Of a DNA stretch of 64,000 bases, positions 1-8,083 are shown piece by piece. The notes under the pieces were generated by a model. The model searched no databases, was not told the DNA's origin, and saw only the letters and a program-made list of their open reading frames with translations. Within the stretch, counting starts at the first letter, position 1. Each line of letters starts with the position of its first letter. The DNA comes from Pseudomonadota bacterium. GTDB lineage: Bacteria > Pseudomonadota > Alphaproteobacteria > Caulobacterales > Caulobacteraceae. A program made the translations under genes and the position numbers. The stretch spans positions 1 through 64,000 of the forward strand of contig CAUJHW010000121.1 in NCBI GenBank assembly GCA_963205005.1, given 5' to 3'.

Positions 1-256
1 CGCGCCACGGACGCATCTCTCGTAGAAGGTCATGCCGGCTGCGGACCGTTTGGATCAGACCCCGTGCCTACGCCGGGGTCCCGAGAGGATCAAGCCGCGC
101 CGGCGGGGGTAGTTCGGGTCCCGCGGACAGCCGTCGTCGTCACCCGGATCGCGGGGACCGCGAGGGCTTGGAAGGCGCGTTCGTCGTGGATCGGCGTCAG
201 CATGGTGTCGGGCCGATAGCATGCCCGCCCTGAAAACGGAACCTTTGGGGCGCAGC
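1..256. other. Left-edge stretch with no confident gene
   Basis: No convincing complete gene is visible. On the minus strand an ATG at 33 opens a frame running off the left edge (begins MTFYERC). Such a start is seen in some SAM-methyltransferase-like proteins, but eleven codons are too few to assign and no good ribosome binding site precedes it. A plus-strand frame is open from base 1 to about 213 without a recognisable product. Confidence 0.3.
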
Positions 257-547
257 TTACCCGTTCGGCAGCTCGCGGATCTCCACGGTGCCGCCGGCCT
301 CGTAGACCGGATTGCCGTGCAGCAGGTCGCGGGCGTGGGCCATGTCCTCGGCGGTCACGCGGATGAAGCCGGTGATGTGCGCGGTGGGCGCTGGCGTGGA
401 GCCGGACTTGCGTTCGCACTGGCCCTCGCCGATGGCGCTGCCGCCCTGGAACACGCCGTGTTCGCGCAGCCGCGATAGATAGGGCTCCCAGTCCAGCCCG
501 GACCCGCCGGCGGCGTCGTCGTGCATCAGGAAGACATAGTCAGCCAT
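257..547 (-). CDS. YciI/DGPF-family (YCII-related) protein
   Basis: A 96-residue protein of the YCII-related dimeric alpha/beta-barrel family, in the branch often annotated as 'YciI family' or DGPF domain. It starts MADYVFLMHDD and has the usual layout: a short beta strand, a helix with LSRLREHG, a GG-rich turn with IGEG, then GFIRVTAEDMAHARDLL and a C-terminal VEIRELP strand. Members are small soluble cytoplasmic proteins whose reactions are mostly unknown. Its ATG shares one base with the stop of the upstream scaffold-like gene (TGATG at 549-545), so the two are probably co-transcribed and translationally coupled. Function beyond the family is not inferable. Confidence 0.85.
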   Translation of the reverse strand: MADYVFLMHDDAAGGSGLDWEPYLSRLREHGVFQGGSAIGEGQCERKSGSTPAPTAHITGFIRVTAEDMAHARDLLHGNPVYEAGGTVEIRELPNG

Positions 548-981
548 CAGGTCCCTTTCGTCGTCGCCGCGGCCACCGCCTCCGTGACGGCCTCAAAGGC
601 CAGCAGGGTCGAGGTGTGGCGCGCCGGATAGTCCTTCACCGGCGCCAGCAGCGCCAGATCGGCGAAGCGGCCCTCCGGCGGGGGACCACCCGACTTGAGC
701 ATTGCCCGAAAACCGTCGCGGGCGGCCTGGAGTTCCGAAAGGGTTGCGCCGATCACATTGGCGCCCAGCACCGACGCCGAGGCCTGACCCAGCGCGCAGG
801 CTTTCACATCCTGTGCGAAGTCGGTCACCCGGTCGCCGTCGACCCTGACGTCCACCACCACACGGCTGCCGCACAGCTTCGACACCTTCTCCGACGTCGC
901 ATCGGGGTCGGCCAGCCGTCCCAGGCGGGGCGTCTCCGCGGCCAGCCGCAGGAGCTTCGCCGAGTAGAGGTCATCGATCAT
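547..981 (-). CDS. IscU/SufU-like iron-sulfur scaffold protein, third Cys replaced
   Basis: A 144-residue NifU N-terminal/IscU-SufU-fold protein. The first two cluster-ligand cysteines are visible as C37 (KLCGS) and C62 (VKACALGQAS). The third position, where the family has R-x-x-C, reads R121-H-T-S124, so serine replaces the cysteine. The rest of the fold (hydrophobic strand VVVDVRVDG, AxCALGQASASV, helix before the RH motif) is well kept. Families with all three cysteines assemble or carry Fe-S clusters. Whether this variant does so is open. The downstream YciI gene starts in its stop codon. There are no isc or suf genes nearby, so it is not part of a canonical Fe-S operon. Confidence 0.8.
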   Translation of the reverse strand: MIDDLYSAKLLRLAAETPRLGRLADPDATSEKVSKLCGSRVVVDVRVDGDRVTDFAQDVKACALGQASASVLGANVIGATLSELQAARDGFRAMLKSGGPPPEGRFADLALLAPVKDYPARHTSTLLAFEAVTEAVAAATTKGT

Positions 982-1033
982 GGCGGACTAGGTCGGGGTT
1001 CCGGATGCGGAAGTCAAACCCGCCGGAGCCCGC

Positions 1034-2284
1034 TCAGGCCCGGACCAGCGCCTTCAGGGCCGCGGCAAGGGCGTCCACGTCGGCCGCGGTGTTCACGAAG
1101 GACGGGGTGACCCGCACGCACGCGCCCTTCGCCGGACCGGGGCGTTCGACGGTGAAGATCCGATGGCGCTCGAACAGCGCCTTGCGCACCGCCACGTTGT
1201 CGGCCGGCGAGGTTCGGCCGGCGATCCGGAACGAGGTGATGCCGGCGTGCAGCGCCGGGTCGTCCGGGGTCAGGACCTGAATGCGGGGATCGTCCCGCAC
1301 AGCCTCCACCCACCGGTTGCGCAGGTAGGCCAGCCGCTGCGCCTTGGCCGCCGGGCCGATGGCCTGATGCACGGCGATGGCGTCGGAGACCGCCAGGACG
1401 GCGGCGTAGTTCACAGTGCCGGTGTGGACCCGCGCGTCGATCCGGTCCGACGGCTCCTCCAGCACCGAAACGTCGATGTCGGAAATGCGGGCCTTCTTCA
1501 CATAGACCAGCCCCACGCCCAGGGGGCTGCCGATCCACTTGTGCAGGTTCAGCCCGGCGAAATCGACATCCAGGTCGCGGAGCGCGAACTCGGTCTGGCC
1601 CAGTGCATGGCCGCAGTCCAGCAGCACATCGACCCCGCGCGCCCTGGCCATCGCCACGATTTCCTTCACCGGGGGGATCAGCCCGGTGCGGTGCGACAGG
1701 TGCGTCAGCAACATCAGCCGCACGGCGGGATTGGCCTTCAGCGCGGCCTCGTAGGCGTCGATGAGCCCCTGACGGCTGGCGGGTTCCGGCAGGTCAATCC
1801 GCACCACCCGCACGCCCCGCGTCCGGGCCAGCGAGGCCATGCCCACCTGCATGCTGTCGTAGTCGAGGTCGGCGTACAGCACCGCGTCGCCGGGCTTCAG
1901 GCGGTTGTAGCCCCCGATCAGGGTGGTCATCGATTCCGTGCCGCCGCGGGTGAAGGCGATCTCGTCGGCGCCCACCCCCAGCAGGGCCGCCGCCCGGGTC
2001 CGCACGGCCCCAAGGTCGGCGCCCACCGCCCCGCGCGTGTAGAGCGTGGTCTCACGGTTGATGCGGGCGATCTTCTGCTCGTAGGCGGCCCGCACCGACC
2101 GCGCCATGGCTCCGAACTGGCCGTTCTCCAGCTGGATCACGCCCGGCGGCGGCGCGTCGAACAGGGCGGCCACCTTGCCCCAGTGCGCCTCGTCGCCGGC
2201 CAGCGCGGCGGGATCAGCGGCGATCGCGGGCGCGGCGACGGCCGAGGCTCCGGCGGCGAGGACGGCGCGGCGTGAGGGGGGCAT
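1034..2284 (-). CDS. Tat-exported class V aminotransferase-like PLP protein (isopenicillin N epimerase type)
   Basis: A fold-type I PLP enzyme of aminotransferase class V (CefD/NifS-like). The ATG at 2284 is preferred over an upstream in-frame start at 2341: it has AGGA eight bases upstream and gives a protein that begins with a twin-arginine signal (SRRAVLAAGASAVAAPAIA). About 416 residues. Visible features are FTRGGTESMTTL (phosphate-binding start), LLTHLSHRTG, the DCGHALGQ cofactor region and the PLP lysine in NLHKWIGSPLG. The Tat signal implies folding with PLP in the cytoplasm before export. The gene begins 13 bases after the arylsulfatase stop, so the two are likely one transcript. The substrate cannot be told; desulfurase, epimerase and lyase activities all occur in the family. 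Confidence 0.85.
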   Translation of the reverse strand: MPPSRRAVLAAGASAVAAPAIAADPAALAGDEAHWGKVAALFDAPPPGVIQLENGQFGAMARSVRAAYEQKIARINRETTLYTRGAVGADLGAVRTRAAALLGVGADEIAFTRGGTESMTTLIGGYNRLKPGDAVLYADLDYDSMQVGMASLARTRGVRVVRIDLPEPASRQGLIDAYEAALKANPAVRLMLLTHLSHRTGLIPPVKEIVAMARARGVDVLLDCGHALGQTEFALRDLDVDFAGLNLHKWIGSPLGVGLVYVKKARISDIDVSVLEEPSDRIDARVHTGTVNYAAVLAVSDAIAVHQAIGPAAKAQRLAYLRNRWVEAVRDDPRIQVLTPDDPALHAGITSFRIAGRTSPADNVAVRKALFERHRIFTVERPGPAKGACVRVTPSFVNTAADVDALAAALKALVRA

Positions 2285-2297
2285 GGGTCGGGTCCTG

Positions 2298-4529
2298 CTA
2301 CTGCCGCGCCATCTCGGCCTCGCCGACCGCCGCGCCGTCAAGCGCCTGATCCTCGTCCATGGTCACCACGACCTTGCGCAGCGTCCCGGTGAACGAAAAC
2401 GGCGCAGGGTAGTCGGCCACGGGGCTTCCGCGGTCGAGTCCGATGTCCAGGCCCGACCAGGAGATCAGGGTCGCGAAGCCGGTCGTGGCTGTCCCTTCGC
2501 CCGCCGCCGTCCCGTCGACGGTCAGGGTGAAGGTGCGGGGGCCATCGTCCCGCCGCCGGGAGATCACCCCCAGCCGGGTCGCGCCCTGCGGGACGGTTGC
2601 GTCTGAACTCACTGTCGTCTTCTGCCCGCCGATGTTCAGCGTGTGATGCAGCCGCCCGTCCTGCAGATAGAGACTGTAGCCGCTGGTGGCGTCGCCGTGG
2701 GCCAGCAGGACACCGCTGTCCCCGCCCGTCAGCCGCACGTCGGCCTCGATGCGATAGGTGCGCGCCCGCACGTCCGGGGCCACGTCGGTGGGCAGGTGGC
2801 CCATGCCTTTGTGCAGTACGAACCGCCGCCGGCCCCCGTGGAACCGGGCCGAATTCTCGGCGAAGCGCGGCGCGAACCGGTCGTCCAGCGGCAGCACCTG
2901 ACTGGCCTCGGCCACCGCCCACCACTCGGCCTTCAGCGCCTCCAGCCGGCCAGGCTCGCGGCCGGCCAGGTCGTCGGTCTCGGAGAAATCCCGGTCCAGG
3001 TGGAACAGCTCCCACCGGTCATCGTCGAACGGCGTCCCCGGCGGGTGGAACGCCACCGCCTTCCAGCCATCCTTCCAGAGGCCACGATGGCCGAACATCT
3101 CGAAGTACTGCGGCCGGTTCCGTGCGGGCGCCTGCGGGTCGGTCAGGCTGGCGGCGAAGCTCTCGCCCTCCAGCGGCATCTGCGCGACCCCGGCCACGGC
3201 CTCCGGCGGATCGATGCCGATCAGTTCCAGCAGGGTCGGAACCACGTCGCTGGCATGGGCGAACTGGCTCCGCACCTCGCCCCGCGCCGGCAGCCGGTTC
3301 GGCCAGGAGATCACCAGCGGGTCGCGGATGCCGCCGCCGTGGGTGTTCTGCTTGTAGCGCCGCAGCGGCGTGTTCGACGCCATCGCCCAGCCGTGCGGGA
3401 AGTTCGAATGGGTGTCCGGACCGCCGATGTCGTCGATCCGCGCAATCTTCTCGGCCAGCGGCTCGCCGCGGCCGTTGAACGGCCCCATGGCGTTGATGAA
3501 ACCCAGCGGCCCGCCCTCCTGGCTGGCCCCGTTGTCCGACATCACCAGGATCAGGGTGTCGTCCCGCACCCCGGCGTCCTCCAGAAATCCGACGAGGCGG
3601 GCGAGATGCTGGTCGGCGTGATCCAGCATGGCGGCGAAGGCGCTCTGCAGGCGGGTGAACAGTCGCCGTTCGTCGGGGCCATAGCTGTCCCAGGCGCGCA
3701 CCCCGTCGTTGCGGTCCGGCAGGCGGGTGTCGGCAGGAACCAGACCCATGGCCTTCTGGCGCGCCAGCCGCTGCTCGCGCTCCACGTCCCAGCCGTGCTC
3801 GAACACCGCGTCGTAGCTCCGGATCAGCTCCGGCGGGGCCTGATGCGGGGCGTGGCAGGCGCCCAGCGCCAGCCAGGTCAGCCACGGCTTGTCCGGCGCG
3901 TCGGCGATGTGGTCGGCGATATAGCGGATCGACTGGTCCACCAGATCGGCCGTCAGGTGATAGCCGTCAGCGAAGGTTCCAGGCGGCGGGACCGGGGTGT
4001 TGTCGCGCACGATCTCGGGCGAATACTGGTCGGTCTCGGCGTCCATGAACCCGTAGAACCGGTCGAAGCCGCGCCCCAGCGGCCAGCCGTCGAACGGGCC
4101 GGACGGGCCCGTCTCGGTCAGCGGCGTCACGTGCCACTTGCCGATCATGTAGTTGCGGTAGCCGTGCGGCCGCAGCATCTCCGGCAGGATGCCGGCCTCC
4201 TTCGCGATCTTGCCGCGATAGCCCGGATAGCCGCTGTCGAAGTTGGCCAGGCAGCCCACCCCCACCGAATGATGGTTGCGCCCGGTCAGCAGGGCCGCGC
4301 GCGTGGTCGAGCACATGGCCGTGGTGTGGAAGCCGGAATAGCGCAGCCCCTCGGCCGCCAGCCGGTCGATGGTCGGGGTGCGGATGGACGAGCCGTAGCA
4401 GCCGAAGTCCGAGAACCCCACGTCGTCGAACAGGATCACCAGGATGTTCGGCGCGCCCTTCGGCGCCCTGGGCGGCTCGGGCCACCAGGGTGTGGACTCC
4501 GCGACCGTCCGCCCGATCTTCCCCGCCAT
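2298..4529 (-). CDS. Arylsulfatase (S1 sulfatase family)
   Basis: A 743-residue sulfatase of the alkaline-phosphatase superfamily. The N-terminal metal site is seen as VILFDDVGFSD (D35, D36). The modification site region reads AMCSTTRAALLTGRNHHS, with C73 the presumed formylglycine and R77 the following Arg. The usual CxPxR/CxAxR core has Thr instead of Pro/Ala. Further motifs are GKWH, DNGASQEGG and KQNTHGGGIRDP. A C-terminal extension of about 180 residues (from roughly 560) is beta-rich and lectin-like, as in large AtsA-type enzymes. No signal peptide is evident, so the protein is probably cytoplasmic. It would hydrolyse sulfate esters. A perfect 10-3-10 palindrome lies just upstream (4546-4568). 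A class V PLP gene follows. Confidence 0.92.
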   Translation of the reverse strand: MAGKIGRTVAESTPWWPEPPRAPKGAPNILVILFDDVGFSDFGCYGSSIRTPTIDRLAAEGLRYSGFHTTAMCSTTRAALLTGRNHHSVGVGCLANFDSGYPGYRGKIAKEAGILPEMLRPHGYRNYMIGKWHVTPLTETGPSGPFDGWPLGRGFDRFYGFMDAETDQYSPEIVRDNTPVPPPGTFADGYHLTADLVDQSIRYIADHIADAPDKPWLTWLALGACHAPHQAPPELIRSYDAVFEHGWDVEREQRLARQKAMGLVPADTRLPDRNDGVRAWDSYGPDERRLFTRLQSAFAAMLDHADQHLARLVGFLEDAGVRDDTLILVMSDNGASQEGGPLGFINAMGPFNGRGEPLAEKIARIDDIGGPDTHSNFPHGWAMASNTPLRRYKQNTHGGGIRDPLVISWPNRLPARGEVRSQFAHASDVVPTLLELIGIDPPEAVAGVAQMPLEGESFAASLTDPQAPARNRPQYFEMFGHRGLWKDGWKAVAFHPPGTPFDDDRWELFHLDRDFSETDDLAGREPGRLEALKAEWWAVAEASQVLPLDDRFAPRFAENSARFHGGRRRFVLHKGMGHLPTDVAPDVRARTYRIEADVRLTGGDSGVLLAHGDATSGYSLYLQDGRLHHTLNIGGQKTTVSSDATVPQGATRLGVISRRRDDGPRTFTLTVDGTAAGEGTATTGFATLISWSGLDIGLDRGSPVADYPAPFSFTGTLRKVVVTMDEDQALDGAAVGEAEMARQ

Positions 4530-4545
4530 CCGTCTCGTCCCTGCC

Positions 4546-4568
4546 CCATTGTGTCAGCGACACAATGG
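4546..4568. promoter_or_regulatory. Perfect 10-3-10 palindrome upstream of the arylsulfatase
   Basis: Arms CCATTGTGTC and GACACAATGG, separated by AGC, are exact reverse complements. It sits 17 bases upstream of the sulfatase ATG and 20 bases after the end of the SRPBCC gene. No T-tract follows on either strand, so an operator for a dimeric (for example TetR-type) regulator is more likely than a terminator. No regulator gene is adjacent. Confidence 0.6.
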
Positions 4569-4587
4569 CCGAGACGCAGGCGCGGCG

Positions 4588-5154
4588 CTATCCGTCGCGG
4601 CGCGTCGCCCAGATCGTTTCGGCCCGGTCCTTCAGCGCCTCGTTCATCGCCTTGAAACCGCGCTGCACGGTGCGGCCCATGCGACGACCCAGCGAGGGGC
4701 CCATCAGCCCGCCGAAGATCTCGCCGTTGTCGACCACGCAGCCGTGGTCCGCCAACGGCTCGATCTCGATGTAGCGCAGGGTGCGGATCATCCCACCCAT
4801 GAAGCTGAGCTGCCAGTGCAGCTGCTGGTTCGGAACCCAGTCGAGAATCTTCGGCTTCAACTCCTGCACCGGCTGGTCCGGCAGGGCCAGCTTCGCCGTG
4901 ATCAGCTGACCGATGCGGATCTCGCCCTCGGCGTGCGGATAGGTCGGGTTCCATTCCGACCAGCGCTCCAGATCGTAGACGATCTCCCAGATCACCTCGG
5001 CCGGGGCCTGGATGCCGATCCGGTCCTCGATACGCACGCCCTTCGGCGCCTTGGGCGGGGGCAGCTTGGGCTCCGAGGACGCGATCTTCGGTCCCAGCGA
5101 AGTCCGTTTCGCGAAGGGTCCGGCCAGCAGGTCCGGTCCGGTCTTGATGGGCAT
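4588..5154 (-). CDS. SRPBCC-family (START-like) protein
   Basis: A 188-residue protein of the SRPBCC/Bet v1-like superfamily. The first 40 residues are proline- and lysine-rich, then the domain begins with RIEDRIGIQAPAEVIWEIVYDLERWSEWNPTY, the typical first strand and helix with the W-x-x-WNP signature. It ends with the long C-terminal helix (MGRTVQRGFKAMNEALKDRAE). These domains bind hydrophobic ligands; no ligand can be inferred. The start codon overlaps the cysS stop by one base (TAATG), so the two are co-transcribed. Confidence 0.85.
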   Translation of the reverse strand: MPIKTGPDLLAGPFAKRTSLGPKIASSEPKLPPPKAPKGVRIEDRIGIQAPAEVIWEIVYDLERWSEWNPTYPHAEGEIRIGQLITAKLALPDQPVQELKPKILDWVPNQQLHWQLSFMGGMIRTLRYIEIEPLADHGCVVDNGEIFGGLMGPSLGRRMGRTVQRGFKAMNEALKDRAETIWATRRDG

Positions 5155-6590
5155 TACGCCTGCTCCTTGATGCGCCAGGTGGCGCCGGTTGGACCGTCCA
5201 TCACTTCGACGTTGAGCGCAGAAAGCTCGCCGCGGATGCGGTCGGCCTCCGGCCAGTCCCTGGCGGTCCGCGCCGCCAGCCGGGCCGCGATCAGCGCCTC
5301 GACCTTCGCCTTGAGATCGTCGTCCGCCCCGCCCTGGAACCAGGTTCCGGCGTCGGCATGCAGGAAGCCCATCAGCTGTCCGGCCTCCAGCAGCAGCGCC
5401 CGGCTACGCTCGACGCCGGCCACATCCTTGCCCATCACAGCCGCCCGCAGGTGGTCGGCCAGCTGGAACAGCCCGGCGAAGGCGGTCGGCGTGTTCAGGT
5501 CGTCCTGCAGGGCGCCCAGCACGGCGTCGAACGCCTGGGTCGCGCCTGTGTGCTCGCCGCCCGAGGCCCGTGCGCCCGTGGGCACGCCATCCAGGAACCG
5601 GGCGGAATCGTCCAGCACCCGGTACAGCCGGTCGAGCGCGCTCTTGGCCTGCTCGATCAGGTCGCCCGTCCACTCCAGCGGCTGACGGTAGTGGCCGGCC
5701 AGCAGCGCCCAGCGGATCGCCTCGCCGGGGTACTGCTTCAGCAGGTCGTGGGCCAGGGCCACGTTGCCGAGGCTCTTGGACATCTTCTCGTCGCCCATGT
5801 TCAGGAAGCCGTTGTGCATCCAGACATCGGCGTATTCGTGGCCGTGGCCGGCGCAGACGCCCTGGGCCAGCTCGTTCTCATGGTGCGGGAACACCAGGTC
5901 GATGCCGCCGCCGTGGATGTCGATCGGCAGCCCCAGCGCCTGTTCGATCATCGCCGTGCACTCGATGTGCCAGCCGGGGCGGCCCGGGCCGAATGCGCTC
6001 TCCCACACCGGTTCGTCTGCCTTCGACGGCTTCCACAGCACGAAGTCGGCGGGGTGACGCTTGTAGGGAGCCACGTCCACCCGGGCGCCGGCGATCATCT
6101 CGTCCATCGGCCGGCCCGACAGCTTGCCGTAGTCGGGGAAAGCCTGGGTGTCGAACAGCACATGTCCCTCGGCGGCGTAGGCCGCACCCTCCGTCACCAG
6201 GTCGCCGATGAAGGCGATGATGGCGTCCATGGTCTCGGTGACCCGGGGCTGGAAGGTGGGCTGCAGCGCGCCCAGCGCGGCGGCGTCGGCGTTGTAGGCG
6301 GCGAGATACCGGTCGGAGATCACCCCGATCGGCACGCCCTCCTCGGTGGCCTTGCGGTTGATCTTGTCGTCCACGTCGGTGACGTTCGCGGCATAGAGCA
6401 CCGCCTCGTTCCCGTAGAGATCGCGCAGCACCCGGAACAGCAGGTCGAACACCACCACAGGCCGGAAATTGCCGATGTGGGCGTAGTTGTAGACCGTCGG
6501 CCCGCACACATACATCGTCACCCGCTTGGGATCGCGAGGGGCGAAGGCCCGCTTGCCGCGGGTCAGGGTGTCATAAAGACTGAGGGTCAT
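5154..6590 (-). CDS. cysS: Cysteinyl-tRNA synthetase
   Basis: A class I aminoacyl-tRNA synthetase of 478 residues that charges tRNA-Cys in the cytoplasm; size is close to the usual 460-500. It starts MTLSLYDTLTRGKRAF and shows the zinc-site cysteine in MYVCGPTVYNYAHIGN, the HIGH-type signature (HIGN), the ECTAMI and HHENELAQ zinc region and the EKMSKSLGN signature. The C-terminal anticodon-binding helical region is complete. It is divergent from folE across about 167 bases. The downstream SRPBCC gene begins in its stop codon. Confidence 0.98.
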   Translation of the reverse strand: MTLSLYDTLTRGKRAFAPRDPKRVTMYVCGPTVYNYAHIGNFRPVVVFDLLFRVLRDLYGNEAVLYAANVTDVDDKINRKATEEGVPIGVISDRYLAAYNADAAALGALQPTFQPRVTETMDAIIAFIGDLVTEGAAYAAEGHVLFDTQAFPDYGKLSGRPMDEMIAGARVDVAPYKRHPADFVLWKPSKADEPVWESAFGPGRPGWHIECTAMIEQALGLPIDIHGGGIDLVFPHHENELAQGVCAGHGHEYADVWMHNGFLNMGDEKMSKSLGNVALAHDLLKQYPGEAIRWALLAGHYRQPLEWTGDLIEQAKSALDRLYRVLDDSARFLDGVPTGARASGGEHTGATQAFDAVLGALQDDLNTPTAFAGLFQLADHLRAAVMGKDVAGVERSRALLLEAGQLMGFLHADAGTWFQGGADDDLKAKVEALIAARLAARTARDWPEADRIRGELSALNVEVMDGPTGATWRIKEQA

Positions 6591-6615
6591 AGTCGGGATT
6601 TACGCTGCGTGACGG

Positions 6616-6645
6616 TTGCCGGGATAAGGCTTGGCCCCATATACA
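6616..6645 (+). promoter_or_regulatory. Candidate promoter for folE
   Basis: A sigma70-like pair, TTGCCG at 6616-6621 and TATACA at 6640-6645 with an 18-base spacer, lies in the cysS/folE divergent region and would start transcription about 105 bases before the preferred folE ATG. Assigned by eye only. Confidence 0.4.
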
Positions 6646-6757
6646 GATCGTCCGGACAAGAGGCCACAAAGGCCACGTCCGAAGCGAAAGGGTGGCACGC
6701 GTCATTTCCGGGACCTTCGTCCCGGCGCAACTCAGCCCTGGAAAGAAACGCTCTCTC

Positions 6758-7390
6758 ATGGACGCAGTAGCCCGTGACCGAACCCTTGTCGGGTCCGACG
6801 ATGGAAATCTTGAGCCGGTGAAGCGCCCCACGCGCGAAGAAGCGATGGAGGCGGTCCGCACGCTCATCGCCTGGGCCGGCGACGACCCGCGCCGCGAAGG
6901 CGTGATCGACACCCCCAAGCGGGTGGTCGACGCCTACGGCGAATGGTTCGAGGGCTACAAGCTCGACCCGGCCAAGGAACTCTCGCGCACCTTCGAGGAC
7001 GTGCAGGGCTATGACGACATCGTCATGCTCCGCGAGATCGAGGTCGAGAGCCACTGCGAGCACCACATGGCCCCGTTCCTGGGCAAGGCCTACGTGGCCT
7101 ACATGCCGACGAACCGGGTGGTGGGCATCTCCAAACTGGCCAAGGTGGTCGAGATCTTCGCCCGCCGTCTCCAGACCCAGGAGACCATGACCCAGCAGAT
7201 CTGCGACGCCATCACCGACAGCCTGCGCCCCGCCGGCGTCGCCGTCCTGATCGACGCCGCCCACCAGTGCATGACCACCCGCGGCGTTCACCACCGCCAC
7301 GTGACCACCATCACCACCCAGTTTACCGGCGTCTTCAAGACCGACCCGACCCTGCGGCAACGGTTCCTGGACTTCGTCAACAAGCGGTAG
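6758..7390 (+). CDS. folE: GTP cyclohydrolase I
   Basis: Converts GTP to 7,8-dihydroneopterin triphosphate, the first step of folate/tetrahydropterin synthesis. With the ATG at 6758 it has 210 residues, matching bacterial FolE; an in-frame GTG at 6692 would add 22 residues not expected in the family. Zinc ligands are visible in ESHCEHHMAPF and AAHQCMTTRGV, with the RRLQTQE and HRHVTTI active-site segments. A 127-bp palindromic repeat lies between it and hisI, so the two may not share a transcript. Confidence 0.98.
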   Translation: MDAVARDRTLVGSDDGNLEPVKRPTREEAMEAVRTLIAWAGDDPRREGVIDTPKRVVDAYGEWFEGYKLDPAKELSRTFEDVQGYDDIVMLREIEVESHCEHHMAPFLGKAYVAYMPTNRVVGISKLAKVVEIFARRLQTQETMTQQICDAITDSLRPAGVAVLIDAAHQCMTTRGVHHRHVTTITTQFTGVFKTDPTLRQRFLDFVNKR

Positions 7391-7406
7391 GGAACTGTCC
7401 TCACGA

Positions 7407-7533
7407 CCGCTCATCCCGGCGAGTGCCGGGACCCAGATGGGATGGCGTTCAAGCTGGCTCCAGGACTGCGGAGGCTATGCCATCTGCCTTCCGGCCCTGA
7501 GACCTGGGTCCCGGCATTCGCCGGGATGAGCGG
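7407..7533. repeat. 127-bp intergenic palindromic repeat, copy 1
   Basis: The ends are inverted repeats: CCGCTCATCCCGGC at 7407-7420 and its exact complement at 7520-7533, with further near-symmetric bases inside each arm (GTGCCGGGACCCAG versus CTGGGTCCCGGCAT). A second copy of identical length and orientation, differing by scattered substitutions only, is at 48397-48523. No coding potential. It resembles a mobile intergenic repeat (REP/MITE-like). The rest of the 303-base folE-hisI gap shows nothing clear. Confidence 0.85.
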
Positions 7534-7693
7534 ACGTTGCTGAACTCACGCGCCCTGAATAGGGGCAGGACCTATGGCGCTCACCTTCCCCGCGTTGAGA
7601 GGCAGGCAAGGCGCGCCCGCCCGCTCCGGACGATGAACCCGCGTTACCAGCCCATGGGATGACGCGCGGGGTGGTCTGGGCCATATCTGCGCC

Positions 7694-8083
7694 ATGACCA
7701 GCTTCCCCACCGCCCCCACCAAGGACGCCCTCGAGCAGGGCGAGATCCTGACCCCCCGCTTCGACGCCAACGGCCTGATCGCCGCCGTGACGACGCATGC
7801 CACCACGGGCGAGGTGCTGATGCTGGCATGGATGAACGCCGAGGCGCTGGAGAAGACGCTGGCCACCGGCGAGGCCCACTACTTCAGCCGGTCGCGCAAT
7901 GAGCTCTGGCACAAGGGCGCCACCTCCGGCCAGGTGCAGATCGTCGACGAGATCCGCATCGACTGCGACCAGGACGCCGTCTGGATGAAGGTCCGGCCGC
8001 AGGGTGACGGCGGCGCCTGCCACACCGGCCAGGTTTCCTGTTTCTATCGCACCATCGAGGACGGCCGGCTGGTCCGGAAATGA
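7694..8083 (+). CDS. hisI: Phosphoribosyl-AMP cyclohydrolase
   Basis: Third step of histidine biosynthesis, opening the adenine ring of PR-AMP. 129 residues, the length of a stand-alone HisI without the HisE pyrophosphohydrolase domain. Key segments are VLMLAWMN, the [17 protein letters not shown] core and the zinc cysteines in [15 protein letters not shown] and VSCFYRT. The stop overlaps the next start (ATGA at 8080-8083), coupling it to the LysE-type exporter gene. Confidence 0.97.
   Translation: MTSFPTAPTKDALEQGEILTPRFDANGLIAAVTTHATTGEVLMLAWMNAEALEKTLATGEAHYFSRSRNELWHKGATSGQVQIVDEIRIDCDQDAVWMKVRPQGDGGACHTGQVSCFYRTIEDGRLVRK

Noticed and set aside
2643..4655. 670-codon plus-strand frame opposite the arylsulfatase
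   Set aside because: A GC-driven shadow: no family motifs, no ribosome binding site, fully antisense to a confident gene.
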